Shown: piece by piece, positions 27,607 through 36,416 of the stretch
How positions within the stretch are numbered: position 1 is the first letter of the stretch
Layout: every line of letters begins with the position of its first letter
Source: an uncultured Akkermansia sp.
GTDB lineage: Bacteria > Verrucomicrobiota > Verrucomicrobiia > Verrucomicrobiales > Akkermansiaceae
Assembly: GCA_904502165.1 (NCBI GenBank)
Contig: CAJGDB010000001.1
Location: 7,072-71,071, forward strand
DNA length: 64,000 nt
Direction of reading: 5' to 3'
Program-made: the position numbers and the translations under genes
Notes under the pieces: model-generated
The model's input: the letters and a program-made list of their open reading frames with translations, nothing else
What the model was told of the DNA's origin: nothing
Database searches by the model: none

Positions 27607-29766
27607 TTATTCCTTTTCCTCTGTCCCCTGCAGGTTTTCTTTCAGGAAGTTCAGTAGGTAATCCGGAGTCAGCAGTTCTGCGGTCACCACGGGGTCCTTG
27701 CCGGGCAGGTAAAGCGCGTTCACCGGCACAGAACTGCGGTTCAGCTGGCGCATGGCTTCATCAATGGCTTTATCGGGCTTGGTTTTGTCTGCCCGCATCA
27801 GCACCACACCGGCCTTGTTCATTGCAGCGTATACCTCATCAGTGTATGCAATCTTCTTATTGGCCTGGCAGGTGGCACACCATTTGGCCGTGAAATCCAC
27901 AAAGACAGGAGACTCCTCATCAAGCGCCTCTTCCATAGCCTCGGGTGACCACACTATCCATTCTGGCTTGCTGTCATCATGCTCAAAGGGGCGGGCTCCC
28001 CAGAAACCGGCACCCACAAGCACCAGGGCCAGAATGTAGCCGGTGATACGGGAGGAAAGAGGGCGGAACGGCAGACACCAGCGGCCGTATACCCAGAAAC
28101 CGGCGCTGAATACCACCAGAGACATATTGACCCACATGGTCGCAGCACTTTCGCTTTCCGGCCAGAAAGCAAGGTAGACATCCAGCATCCAGGCCGCGGC
28201 CGCAAACAGCAGGAAGGAGAGACCCTGCTTCAGCGATTCCATCCATTCGCCGGGCTGCGGCAGCAGACGCACCAGACTGGGGAACAGACCCAGTACAATG
28301 TACGGGAAGGAAAGCCCGAGAGCCATGAAGGTGAGGGCAACAGTCATCCACACACCGGGCAGGGCCATGGCTGCGGGCAGGGCTGCACCCAGGAAGGGGG
28401 CGCTGCACGGCGTGGCTACAACTGTAACAAAGAAGCCCTGGAAGAACGAGCCGGTGAGGCCCTCCTTATTCTGCACACCCTGGCCAGCCCCGGTAATGCC
28501 GGCACCGATTTCAAACACACCGAACATGCTCAGCCCCAGCACCAGCAGCAGGAGCATAATGGCATAGACAATCCAGGGATTCTGCATCCATACAGCCCAG
28601 CTGCGGGTAGAGGAGCCTGCATCATTCCACAGGGTGGAGAACCAGTCTGTCCACGGAACTTCTGCCAGCGTTCCCATATTGGAAAACACAATCATGAGAA
28701 CCGAGATGATCCAGAATGAAACCAGTACCCCCAGCACGAAGGAGAGCGAGTGGGCAAACACCTTGCGGCGGCTGCCTCCACCCATCTGTACAAAGCTCAT
28801 GACCTTGAGCCCGATAACCGGGAATACGCAGGGCATCAGGTTCAGGATGAGCCCCCCGATGAACAGGGAAAGACAGAGCGTACCGAGCCCTTCCGGCAAA
28901 CCAACGGTAGTTGCCACAGGGGCAGGGGGCGCGAAGGTGGTGTTGACCGCGCAATGCTTGTCTCCGAACACGAGTACGCCTTCCAGCGTGGAAAGCGATT
29001 GGCCTACCACGGCTTCATTTTTTACCGGATACATGGGGTCGCTGTTGTCATTGCGGGTCAGCACCAGGGTGTAGCTGCCATCGGCATTGGCTGTGAGCGA
29101 CTGCTGCGCCGTGGGTGAAATGCTGTTGTCTGCCGAGAAGAAATAGGCAGAGGTGATGCCTGGTTCAGCCGTGAAGCTCAGACTCACGCTGTTGCCCTGC
29201 TGGGTTGCGCTGATGGAGGTGGGGGTGTCACCCAGCCCTTCCACTTTCTTTTCCTCGCCTCCCCATGTCGAGGCATCTGCGGCAGCTCCTGCCGTCATCG
29301 CCAGAGTTGTGGTCTTTGTTTCCGGGGCATTGCAGCCTTCATCGGAGCAAGTCTGAGCCGTTGCTGTCAGCGTGAAATCGGCCTGCGCCGGGGCATCTGC
29401 AGCAGGAGTCACCTCCCATACCACGACGGCATGCTCATAGGTATAGGCCACACCCAGCACCCCTTCGTGGCGGTGCGGAATCTGCCAGTAGGGACCGCTT
29501 ATGGTGAAGCCGGCCGGGGCTGTCAGTTCTGCGGTCATGGCCTCGCCCACGGTGCCGGGGTTGCGCCAGTAAGCATGCCAGGGAGCTGTGAAATCAGCCT
29601 TCAGCGCCACATAGAAAGGCTTACCCGGCTGGTAACTCTGCACGCTGGCCGCCGCATTTACGCTCATGGTTTCCGGGGCCTCAAAGCCCATCATCCCATC
29701 AAATTGGGCGAGGCTCTGCCCGCAGCAGAGCAACAGGGAAAGAACAAGACTGCGTAAGATGTTCAT
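27607..29766 (-). CDS. dsbD: thiol:disulfide interchange protein, DsbD family
   Basis: 719 residues. Signal peptide MNILRSLVLSLLLCCGQSLA; N-terminal periplasmic DsbD-alpha/DsbC-like domain with TCSDEGCNAPE Cys pair; eight-helix membrane domain with Cys in LNLMPCVFPVIGLK and ATPCSAPFLGAALP; C-terminal thioredoxin domain with KWCATCQANKK. DsbD carries electrons from cytoplasmic thioredoxin to periplasmic oxidoreductases and cytochrome maturation, fitting the triheme peroxidase at 62211 that needs reduced CxxCH. The start is 6 bases after a TAGGAT box. Confidence 0.93.
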   Translation of the reverse strand: MNILRSLVLSLLLCCGQSLAQFDGMMGFEAPETMSVNAAASVQSYQPGKPFYVALKADFTAPWHAYWRNPGTVGEAMTAELTAPAGFTISGPYWQIPHRHEGVLGVAYTYEHAVVVWEVTPAADAPAQADFTLTATAQTCSDEGCNAPETKTTTLAMTAGAAADASTWGGEEKKVEGLGDTPTSISATQQGNSVSLSFTAEPGITSAYFFSADNSISPTAQQSLTANADGSYTLVLTRNDNSDPMYPVKNEAVVGQSLSTLEGVLVFGDKHCAVNTTFAPPAPVATTVGLPEGLGTLCLSLFIGGLILNLMPCVFPVIGLKVMSFVQMGGGSRRKVFAHSLSFVLGVLVSFWIISVLMIVFSNMGTLAEVPWTDWFSTLWNDAGSSTRSWAVWMQNPWIVYAIMLLLLVLGLSMFGVFEIGAGITGAGQGVQNKEGLTGSFFQGFFVTVVATPCSAPFLGAALPAAMALPGVWMTVALTFMALGLSFPYIVLGLFPSLVRLLPQPGEWMESLKQGLSFLLFAAAAWMLDVYLAFWPESESAATMWVNMSLVVFSAGFWVYGRWCLPFRPLSSRITGYILALVLVGAGFWGARPFEHDDSKPEWIVWSPEAMEEALDEESPVFVDFTAKWCATCQANKKIAYTDEVYAAMNKAGVVLMRADKTKPDKAIDEAMRQLNRSSVPVNALYLPGKDPVVTAELLTPDYLLNFLKENLQGTEEKE

Positions 29767-29772
29767 GCGCCC

Positions 29773-29802
29773 ATCCTACCACAGAAACATTCACCCATGC
29801 AA
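29773..29802 (-). promoter_or_regulatory. dsbD promoter, leaderless type
   Basis: On the minus strand TTGCAT (29797-29802), 18-bp spacer, TAGGAT (29773-29778), 6 bases, ATG at 29766; predicted transcription starts on the ATG. Confidence 0.6.
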
Positions 29803-29811
29803 GCTAACTTT

Positions 29812-31815
29812 TCAATCCTCAGCCAGCAGGTCACGCATGGAAGAGAAGAAATCCGCACATTCATCCTCCGATGCGGGGGATTTCATGAGTTTGTCGTAGT
29901 CCACAAACTCATACATGTGCCTGGGAATCTCGTGGATGAAGCTGGAGGGCTGGCAGCGTTCCTCCTGTCCGTAGCGGCTGCGCTTGGCGCAGTAAGTCAT
30001 GGTCAGGCGCTCGCGGGCGCGGGTGATGCCCACGTAGAACAGGCGGCGCTCTTCGTCCAGACTCCCTTCATCTACCGAGCGGGTATGCGGCAGCAGTCCT
30101 TCCTCCACCCCCACGATGTAGACCTGGGGGAACTCCAGTCCCTTGGCGGCGTGCATGGTGATGAGGCATACGCCGCTCTTGCTTTCGATGTCATCCTCGT
30201 CGCGGGAGTCATCCAGGCAGATGCCCGCCAGGAAGTCGGTGAGCTTGTGGCCGGGCAGCCAGTACTGGCGCAGCGCCACCTTGATGTCATCTATGGCCGC
30301 CTGGCGGCGCATCTTCTCCTCCTCAGTCTTGCAGTTCCTGGCTATGTATTCCTCATAGCCGGTCTCATTGAGGAAATCCTGCAGAATATCCACAAAGGGG
30401 CGCTCGCTGGCAGCAAATTCCGAACCATAGCGCGTGACCAGCTCGGTGAAAGACTCGATGCTGTTCTGGGAACGCGTGGAGCATTCGGTCAGGAATTCAA
30501 GATCCACCAGTGTGGCCCACAGGCTCTTCTTGTGCTCGCGGCTCCAGTCAATAGCAAAGGAGGCCGTGGTGGGTGAGATGCCTCGGGGCGGGGTGTTGAG
30601 CACACGCAGCAGGTGCAGGTCGGCATCCGGGTTATCCATCATCTGCAGATAACTCAGCAGGTCCTTCACCTCGCGGCGGTCAAAGAAGCTCTTGGTGCCT
30701 ACCATGCGGTAGGGTATATGGCGCTCGCGCATGGCCATTTCCAGCGCCCGGCTCTGGGCATTGGCGCGGAAGAGAATGGCAAAGGCCTCCCAGGGCAGGC
30801 TCTGGCGGGCACGGAACTGCTCAATCTCATCGGCAATGAATTCGGCTTCTTCCTGAGACCCGGGCATGGCCATCAGGCGTACCGGGAATTCGCCATCCTT
30901 GTTTGTGCGGAGCGTCTTTTCGCGGCGCCCGGCGTTGTGGCGGATGAGGGCATTGGCGCAATCCAGTACCTGCCGGGTGCAGCGGTAATTTTCTTCCAGC
31001 TTGATGACCGTCGGGTTGGGGAAGAAGCTTTCAAAGTCCAGAATGTTCGAAATCTGTGCGCCACGCCAGCCATAGATGGACTGGTCGTCATCGCCCACCA
31101 CGCACACATTGTGTTCCGGACCTACCAGCTGGCGCAGCAGGCTCATCTGCAGAGAGTTCGTGTCCTGGAACTCATCAACCGTTATATAAGAGAATCGCTT
31201 GTTCCATTTCTCATGAATGGTGGGGTAGCAGCGCAGCAGGCGTTCCGTCAGAATGAGCAGGTCATCGAAATCGACCGCATTCTGGGCTTTGAGCTCGCGC
31301 ATGTAGGCCTTTGAAACTGCGGCAATCAGGGAATCCTCAATGTGGTCCACCTCCAGCCCGTTGTTTCGCACACGCGACATTTCTGCCAGCACCTGAGCGG
31401 GTTCGAGTTTCTCGCGGCGGGCGCCGTATTCCATGATGAGTCGCTTGAGCAGCCCGCTCTGGTCGCTGCCGGTGTAGATGGAAAAGTTTTCCTTATAACC
31501 CAGCCTGCCGATATCCTGCCGCAGAATGCGTACACAGAGCGAGTGGAATGTGCAGACTGTCATCTGGCGCGCCGCTTTGCGCTCCACCAGCCCGGCTACG
31601 CGGTCGGCCATTTCATTGGCCGCTTTGTTGGTGAAGGTAAGGGCCAGTATACCACGCGGATTCACACCTTTGGCAATCATGTTGGCGATACGGCAGGTCA
31701 CGGTGCGGGTCTTGCCAGTGCCGGCACCGGCCAGAATGAGCACCGGGCCGTTGAGGGTCTGCACGGCTTGTTTCTGGGCGGCGTTCAGGCTGTTGATGTC
31801 GAATTTCTCTGCCAT
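29812..31815 (-). CDS. UvrD/PcrA/Rep-family DNA helicase
   Basis: 667 residues from MAEKFDINSLNAAQ. SF1A helicase: Walker A AGAGTGKT, motif Ia LALTFTNKAANEM, motif II VDEFQDTNSLQ, motif III VVGDDDQSIYGWRGA, motif IV LEENYRCT, motif V ITMHAAKGLEFPQVYI, motif VI YVGITRARERL. It unwinds DNA during repair, replication restart or mismatch repair. The short C-terminus lacks the ~80-residue PcrA/UvrD tail that contacts RNA polymerase, closer to Rep. Uncertain subfamily, so no symbol. A promoter TTGCAC-N17-TACCCT (31833-31861) leaves a 17-base gap to the ATG. Confidence 0.93.
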   Translation of the reverse strand: MAEKFDINSLNAAQKQAVQTLNGPVLILAGAGTGKTRTVTCRIANMIAKGVNPRGILALTFTNKAANEMADRVAGLVERKAARQMTVCTFHSLCVRILRQDIGRLGYKENFSIYTGSDQSGLLKRLIMEYGARREKLEPAQVLAEMSRVRNNGLEVDHIEDSLIAAVSKAYMRELKAQNAVDFDDLLILTERLLRCYPTIHEKWNKRFSYITVDEFQDTNSLQMSLLRQLVGPEHNVCVVGDDDQSIYGWRGAQISNILDFESFFPNPTVIKLEENYRCTRQVLDCANALIRHNAGRREKTLRTNKDGEFPVRLMAMPGSQEEAEFIADEIEQFRARQSLPWEAFAILFRANAQSRALEMAMRERHIPYRMVGTKSFFDRREVKDLLSYLQMMDNPDADLHLLRVLNTPPRGISPTTASFAIDWSREHKKSLWATLVDLEFLTECSTRSQNSIESFTELVTRYGSEFAASERPFVDILQDFLNETGYEEYIARNCKTEEEKMRRQAAIDDIKVALRQYWLPGHKLTDFLAGICLDDSRDEDDIESKSGVCLITMHAAKGLEFPQVYIVGVEEGLLPHTRSVDEGSLDEERRLFYVGITRARERLTMTYCAKRSRYGQEERCQPSSFIHEIPRHMYEFVDYDKLMKSPASEDECADFFSSMRDLLAED

Positions 31816-31832
31816 GGTCTGCGGGCGGCAAA

Positions 31833-31861
31833 AGGGTAGCAGATTCCCCGTCCGGGTGCAA
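31833..31861 (-). promoter_or_regulatory. helicase gene promoter
   Basis: Minus-strand TTGCAC (31856-31861), 17-bp spacer, TACCCT (31833-31838), 17 bases to the ATG at 31815. Confidence 0.5.
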
Positions 31862-31917
31862 GTGTATTTGATGTCCGATTGGCGAATTAGCAATGGCAGC
31901 TGATGCCGGGACTCGTG

Positions 31918-31952
31918 TGAAAAAGCCGTCTCCCGGTCTGGGGAGACGGCTT
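31918..31952 (-). terminator. gpmI terminator
   Basis: AAGCCGTCTCCC (31923-31934) pairs with GGGAGACGGCTT (31941-31952); on the minus strand the stem is followed by TTT before CACACG, 28 bases after the gpmI stop. Confidence 0.9.
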
Positions 31953-31979
31953 GGAATGGAAATTCTGCTCAGGGGGAGC

Positions 31980-33512
31980 TTACTTCACCAGGCTGTGGCC
32001 CGTCATCTCTGCCGGCTGCTCGAGCCCCAGAAGGTGCAGCAGCGTGGGCGAGATGTCAGCCAGAATACCATCGCTCAGGGTGATGGAGTCCTGGTCAGGG
32101 CCGCAGTAAATGAGGTCAACAAGGTTCGTGGTGTGAGCCGTGTTAGGCGAACCATCCGGGTTGAGCATGTTCTCGCAGTTGCCGTGGTCGGCGCAGATGA
32201 GGCAGCAGCCGCCCAGCTCAAGAATCTTGTTCACGCTCTTCTCCAGGGCTGCATCCACCGCCTCACAGGCAGCAATGCCGGCTTCGAGGTAGCCCGTGTG
32301 GCCCACCATGTCGGGGTTAGCGAAGTTCATGATGGCAATGTCGTAGTTGCCAATGGCTTCCACGAACTTATCGGCCACCTCGCCCACACTCATCTGGGGC
32401 TTCTGGTCGTAGGTAGCCACCTCGCGGGGAGAGGGAACCAGAATGCGGTCCTCGCCCTCGTACTGGGTTTCCACACCACCATTGAAGAAGAAGGTCACGT
32501 GGGCATATTTTTCCGTTTCAGCAATGCGGAGCTGCTTGAGCCCGGCCTTGGAGATGACCTCTCCCAGAATATTGGTGAGCTGCTCCTGCTCAAATACCAC
32601 CGGAGTGGGGTAGCAGGCCTCGTATTCGGACATGGTCACATAGTGAACCTTGGGCTGTACCGTGCGGTCGAAGCCGTCGAAGTCCTCATAGATGAAGGCG
32701 CGGGAAAGCTCTCGGGCGCGGTCTGCACGGAAGTTGAAGAAGTACACCACATCGCCATCGCGCACGCGCTGCGTATCAGCCTCCACGAATACGGCCGGCT
32801 TCATGAACTCGTCCGTTACGCCGTCCTCATAGCTCTTGCGGGCATATTCGGCGGGGGAGCAGGTGCAGGCCTCGCCCTTGCCGAGCACAATGGCATCCCA
32901 GCCAATCTGCACACGGTCCCAGCGCTTGTCGCGGTCCATGGCAAAGAAGCGGCCCACCACGGTGGCAATCTTTGCACCATAGGGAGCCACGGCTTCCTCA
33001 AGCTGCTGCAGGAAACCGGCACCGCTCTTGGGGTCGGTGTCGCGGCCGTCCATAATGGCGTGGATGCAGATATCCTTCACACCGGCTTCGGCAGCAATCT
33101 TCACCAGGCCGATAAGGTGCTCGATGTGGGAGTGTACACCGCCGTCGGACACAAGGCCCATGAGGTGCAGGCGGGAAGCGGCAGCCTTGGCACAGGCATC
33201 CACAATCACAGGATTCTTAGCCAGAGAACCATCGTTGATGGCGTTGGTGATGCGGCAGAGGTCCTGGAACACCACGCGGCCGGCACCCAGGTTCAGGTGG
33301 CCTACTTCGGAGTTACCCATCTGCCCGTCGGGCAGACCTACATCCTGACCGGAAGCACCCAGCATCATGTGCGGGCAGGTGGCCAGCAGTTTGTCGGTAA
33401 AAGGAGTCTTGGCGAGAACGGTAGCATCGCCGGTTTGATTGGCGGCTTCCGGGCCCTGCGGATTGCGGCCCCAGCCGTCGCGGATAATCAGTACTACGGG
33501 TTTATTTGCCAT
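31980..33512 (-). CDS. gpmI: 2,3-bisphosphoglycerate-independent phosphoglycerate mutase
   Basis: 510 residues of the alkaline-phosphatase-fold mutase: IRDGWGRNPQG at the N-terminus, catalytic Ser in GQMGNSEVGHLNLGAGR, RDTDPKSG and the Mn-binding CADHGNCENML near the C-terminus. It interconverts 3- and 2-phosphoglycerate in glycolysis. Monocistronic: promoter with TAGAAT 6 bases before the ATG and its own terminator. Confidence 0.98.
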   Translation of the reverse strand: MANKPVVLIIRDGWGRNPQGPEAANQTGDATVLAKTPFTDKLLATCPHMMLGASGQDVGLPDGQMGNSEVGHLNLGAGRVVFQDLCRITNAINDGSLAKNPVIVDACAKAAASRLHLMGLVSDGGVHSHIEHLIGLVKIAAEAGVKDICIHAIMDGRDTDPKSGAGFLQQLEEAVAPYGAKIATVVGRFFAMDRDKRWDRVQIGWDAIVLGKGEACTCSPAEYARKSYEDGVTDEFMKPAVFVEADTQRVRDGDVVYFFNFRADRARELSRAFIYEDFDGFDRTVQPKVHYVTMSEYEACYPTPVVFEQEQLTNILGEVISKAGLKQLRIAETEKYAHVTFFFNGGVETQYEGEDRILVPSPREVATYDQKPQMSVGEVADKFVEAIGNYDIAIMNFANPDMVGHTGYLEAGIAACEAVDAALEKSVNKILELGGCCLICADHGNCENMLNPDGSPNTAHTTNLVDLIYCGPDQDSITLSDGILADISPTLLHLLGLEQPAEMTGHSLVK

Positions 33513-33518
33513 GCGGCT

Positions 33519-33547
33519 ATTCTAGCATTTATCCGCTCCCATGTGAA
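33519..33547 (-). promoter_or_regulatory. gpmI promoter, leaderless type
   Basis: Minus-strand TTCACA (33542-33547), 17-bp spacer, TAGAAT (33519-33524), 6 bases, ATG at 33512. Confidence 0.65.
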
Positions 33548-33740
33548 GCCTAAAAATTCTATAGCAATTTCCTGGACTGCACAGCGCGGAAGGGGGGCAA
33601 AGCGCTACTTGCAGGAATGACGCTTCTTTTTTCTGCCTTTTCCGGAGGCGTTGAGCAGAATGGCGGACTTGAGCCCCTTTCTTCACGTGCTTTCTGATGG
33701 CATGTTTCTTGTAGGGCAGAACCAGACGAGGAGTAGCCAT
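33522..33740 (-). CDS. doubtful small basic ORF
   Basis: ATG at 33740 opens 72 codons: a first ~44 residues strikingly basic (MATPRLVLPYKKHAIRKHVK, then KKGAQVRHSAQRLRKRQKK), resembling small ribosome- or DNA-associated proteins, followed by a low-quality tail that runs over the gpmI promoter. First codons are GCT ACT CCT CGT, of the highly expressed type. No promoter at the leaderless distance and no Shine-Dalgarno site. It could be a real small protein whose true end is earlier through a sequence difference, or chance. Confidence 0.25.
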   Translation of the reverse strand: MATPRLVLPYKKHAIRKHVKKGAQVRHSAQRLRKRQKKEASFLQVALCPPSALCSPGNCYRIFRLHMGADKC

Positions 33741-33811
33741 GGACAGCAGATGCAGGTGAGTAAAAAATGCATTGTTTGTAAAATGAGAACAGGACGTGAC
33801 GCATATGGCGC

Positions 33812-33839
33812 TTGCGCGGGCGGGAAGCTGTGTTAGAAT
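33812..33839 (+). promoter_or_regulatory. opp operon promoter, leaderless type
   Basis: TTGCGC (33812-33817), 16-bp spacer, TAGAAT (33834-33839), 7 bases, then GTG at 33847. It picks the GTG start that yields a clean lipoprotein signal. Confidence 0.6.
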
Positions 33840-33846
33840 AGTGCGC

Positions 33847-35487
33847 GTGAAGCTTCTGCCTGCCATTTGTCTGAGTGTCTGCGCCCTGTTGCTGGCAGGG
33901 TGCGGGGATTCCCGCAGCTCTGCAGAGAAAGCGGCGGCACAGGGGGTTCTCATTGTAGGCAACAACCAGGAACCCATGAGCCTTGACCCCCACAAGGCTA
34001 CCGCTGTGGCAGATGGCAAGATTATCTCAACCCTGCTGGAAGGGCTTGTGCGCCCCGATGCACAGGATGCCACCCGCATTCTGCCCGGCATGGCTGAACG
34101 CTGGGAGCACGATGCCAGCGCCACGCGGTGGATATTCCACCTGCGCCATGCCCTCTGGAGCGATGGCAAGGCGGTCACCGCGCACGATTTTGAATACGCC
34201 TACAAGCGCCTGCTGCATCCGCAGTTCGGCGGTAAGTACGCAGAAATGCTCTACCCGCTCCGGAATGCCGAAGCTTACAACCGCGGCCAGCTGCCGTGGG
34301 AGCAGGTGGGCGTGCGGGCTCTGAATGAGCATACCCTGGAGCTGGAACTCAGTGGGCCGACCCCGCACCTGCTGCACATGCTGCTGCACTTTACCTGGAG
34401 CCCGGTACCGGCGCATGCGGTAGAGGCGCATGGCGGCATGCTCGACCGCCGGAGCCTGTGGAGCAGGGCTGGTAACTGGGTGGGGAATGGTGCCTATGTG
34501 CTGGAATCGCACCATTTCAATGATTACTTGTCTGTTACCGCTAATCCCCGTTACTGGCGGGCTGGCGAAGTCTGCAACCGGGGAATCCGTTTCCTGCCCA
34601 TCGTGAATGGTTACACCGAAACCCGCATGTTCATGGATGGAAAGCTGCATATTTCCAACAATGTGCCGCCGGAGCTGCTGAGTGTGGCCCGGCAGAAATG
34701 CCCTGAATCCTACTGCCAGGATCCCTACTACTGCACTATTTTTTACCGCCTCAACACCAGCCGTCCACCTCTGGATGATGTGCGTGTGCGCCGGGCGCTC
34801 TCGCTGGCCATTGACCGCAATTCACTGGTGCGCGATGTTGTGCGTGGTGCTGGTCGCCCTGCCGCTTCATTTACCCCGCCGGGGGCCGGGTACAGCGTAG
34901 AAGTACCTGCCGCCTGGAACCGCCGGGTGCAGGCAGAACAGGCCCGCCGCCTGCTGGCAGAGGCAGGGTACCCCGAAGGCCGCGGCTTCCCCACGCTGGA
35001 AATCATGACCACCAGCCGCGATGTGCAGCGCGTGATGGCCGAGACCATTCAGGCCATGTGGCTGAAGGAACTGGGGATTCATGTGGAGATACGCGCCTGC
35101 GAATGGACGGCATACAAGGCGGCCCAGCAGAACGGGGAGTATGATATTTCCTCATCCTCCTGGAGCGGTGACTTTCTGGACCCTGCCACCTTTGTGGAGC
35201 TTTGGCGCAGCGGGGGTGGCAACAACTGCACCGGCTGGGGCAGCGCAGAATGTGATGCCGCGCTGGCAGCTGCGCGTAACTGCGGCTCTGCGGAGGAACG
35301 CCGAGCCCACCTCTGCCGGGCAGAACTGAGCATGCTGGAGGCACAGCCTGTCATTCCGCTCTACTGGAGTGAACGCACCTACCTTAAATCCCCCACAGTG
35401 AGCGGCTGGTACCCGCTTCTGCTCGACAACCACCCGCTCGATGCTGTGAAGGTGAATCGTGAAACCTGCAACCCGTCAATCAAATAG
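33847..35487 (+). CDS. oppA: oligopeptide ABC transporter substrate-binding lipoprotein
   Basis: 546 residues from a GTG start: MKLLPAICLSVCALLLAG followed by lipidated Cys (about 19). SBP_bac_5 (OppA/DppA) fold with family motifs LDPHKATAVADGKIISTLLEGLV, WIFHLRHALWSDGKAVTAHDFEYAYKRLL and VRRALSLAIDRN. It captures peptides in the periplasm for the OppBC pore. Stop overlaps the next start by one base (TAGTG at 35485-35489). The longer frame upstream starts inside the -35/-10 region and was rejected. Confidence 0.92.
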   Translation: MKLLPAICLSVCALLLAGCGDSRSSAEKAAAQGVLIVGNNQEPMSLDPHKATAVADGKIISTLLEGLVRPDAQDATRILPGMAERWEHDASATRWIFHLRHALWSDGKAVTAHDFEYAYKRLLHPQFGGKYAEMLYPLRNAEAYNRGQLPWEQVGVRALNEHTLELELSGPTPHLLHMLLHFTWSPVPAHAVEAHGGMLDRRSLWSRAGNWVGNGAYVLESHHFNDYLSVTANPRYWRAGEVCNRGIRFLPIVNGYTETRMFMDGKLHISNNVPPELLSVARQKCPESYCQDPYYCTIFYRLNTSRPPLDDVRVRRALSLAIDRNSLVRDVVRGAGRPAASFTPPGAGYSVEVPAAWNRRVQAEQARRLLAEAGYPEGRGFPTLEIMTTSRDVQRVMAETIQAMWLKELGIHVEIRACEWTAYKAAQQNGEYDISSSSWSGDFLDPATFVELWRSGGGNNCTGWGSAECDAALAAARNCGSAEERRAHLCRAELSMLEAQPVIPLYWSERTYLKSPTVSGWYPLLLDNHPLDAVKVNRETCNPSIK

Positions 35488-36416
35488 TGTTCCGCCTTCT
35501 CTTCAAACGCCTCGGGCAGGGGGCCCTGGTCATTCTGGTGCTGCAGACCATCACCTTTTTCCTGGTGCGTCTGCTGCCGGGCAATCCTTTCCTGGGTGAA
35601 CGCAAACTGCCTGAGCATGTCATGGCCCAGCTCAATGCCCTCTATGGGCTTGACCAGGGGGCATTCGTGCAGTACCTCAACTACTGGAAAAGTATCATTT
35701 GCCACGGGGATTTTGGCCCATCTCTGGTGCGTGAGGGCGTGCAGGTGGCCGATATCATTGCCCAGGCATTCCCCGTGTCTCTGTGGCTGGGTGTGCTGGG
35801 CATGGGCATTGCTATTGTGCTGGGTATACCGGCGGGCATGCTGGCGGCCTACTGGCGCAACCGCTGGCCCGATGCACTCTTCATGTTGCTTGCTATGGCC
35901 GGTATCTGCATTCCGGCCTTTGTGATAGCGCCCCTGTTCGGGCTGACTCTGGGGCTGCATGTGCCGGGGCTGAGTGTGGCCGGGTGGGATGACCCGCTGT
36001 GTGCTGTGCTGCCTGCGCTGACGCTGGGGCTTATCAATGCAGCCTATATTGCCCGACTGACCCGCGGCGGCATGGTGGAGGTGCTCTCTGCTGATTTCAT
36101 CCGCACCGCCTGGGCCAAGGGGGTGCGCCCGCTGCGCCTCCTTTTTGTGCATGCCCTGCGTAGCGGTCTGCTGCCGGCAGTTTCCTACCTCGGGCCTGCC
36201 TTTGCGGCGCTCATTACGGGGGCTTTCGTGGTAGAGACCTGTTTTCAGGTGCCGGGTATGGGCTTGCATTTTGTGAATGCCACCACCGACCGCGATTACT
36301 TCCTCATTCAAGGGCTGGTATTCTGCTACGGCGTGTTGATTGTGATTGCCAACCTTGTGGTAGACCTCGTGCTGGTCGCCCTCAACCCCCGCCTGCGTTC
36401 GCAGGGTGCTGCCTGA
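35487..36416 (+). CDS. oppB: oligopeptide ABC transporter permease (OppB-like)
   Basis: 309 residues, GTG start overlapping the oppA stop. Six membrane helices; N-terminal TITFFLVRLLPGNPF typical of OppB/DppB; the EAA loop for ATPase docking is ADFIRTAWAKGVRPLRLLFVHALRSGLLP. Forms one half of the translocation pore. TGATG overlap with oppC. Confidence 0.93.
   Translation: MFRLLFKRLGQGALVILVLQTITFFLVRLLPGNPFLGERKLPEHVMAQLNALYGLDQGAFVQYLNYWKSIICHGDFGPSLVREGVQVADIIAQAFPVSLWLGVLGMGIAIVLGIPAGMLAAYWRNRWPDALFMLLAMAGICIPAFVIAPLFGLTLGLHVPGLSVAGWDDPLCAVLPALTLGLINAAYIARLTRGGMVEVLSADFIRTAWAKGVRPLRLLFVHALRSGLLPAVSYLGPAFAALITGAFVVETCFQVPGMGLHFVNATTDRDYFLIQGLVFCYGVLIVIANLVVDLVLVALNPRLRSQGAA

Larger units (their letters stand above)
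33513..33846. other. 334-base intergenic region between divergent gpmI and oppA
   Basis: Holds the gpmI promoter at one end, the oppA promoter at the other, and a doubtful minus-strand basic ORF (33522-33740). No tRNA fold, riboswitch or strong hairpin is seen. The plus-strand frame at 33651-33836 looks non-coding. Confidence 0.6.
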
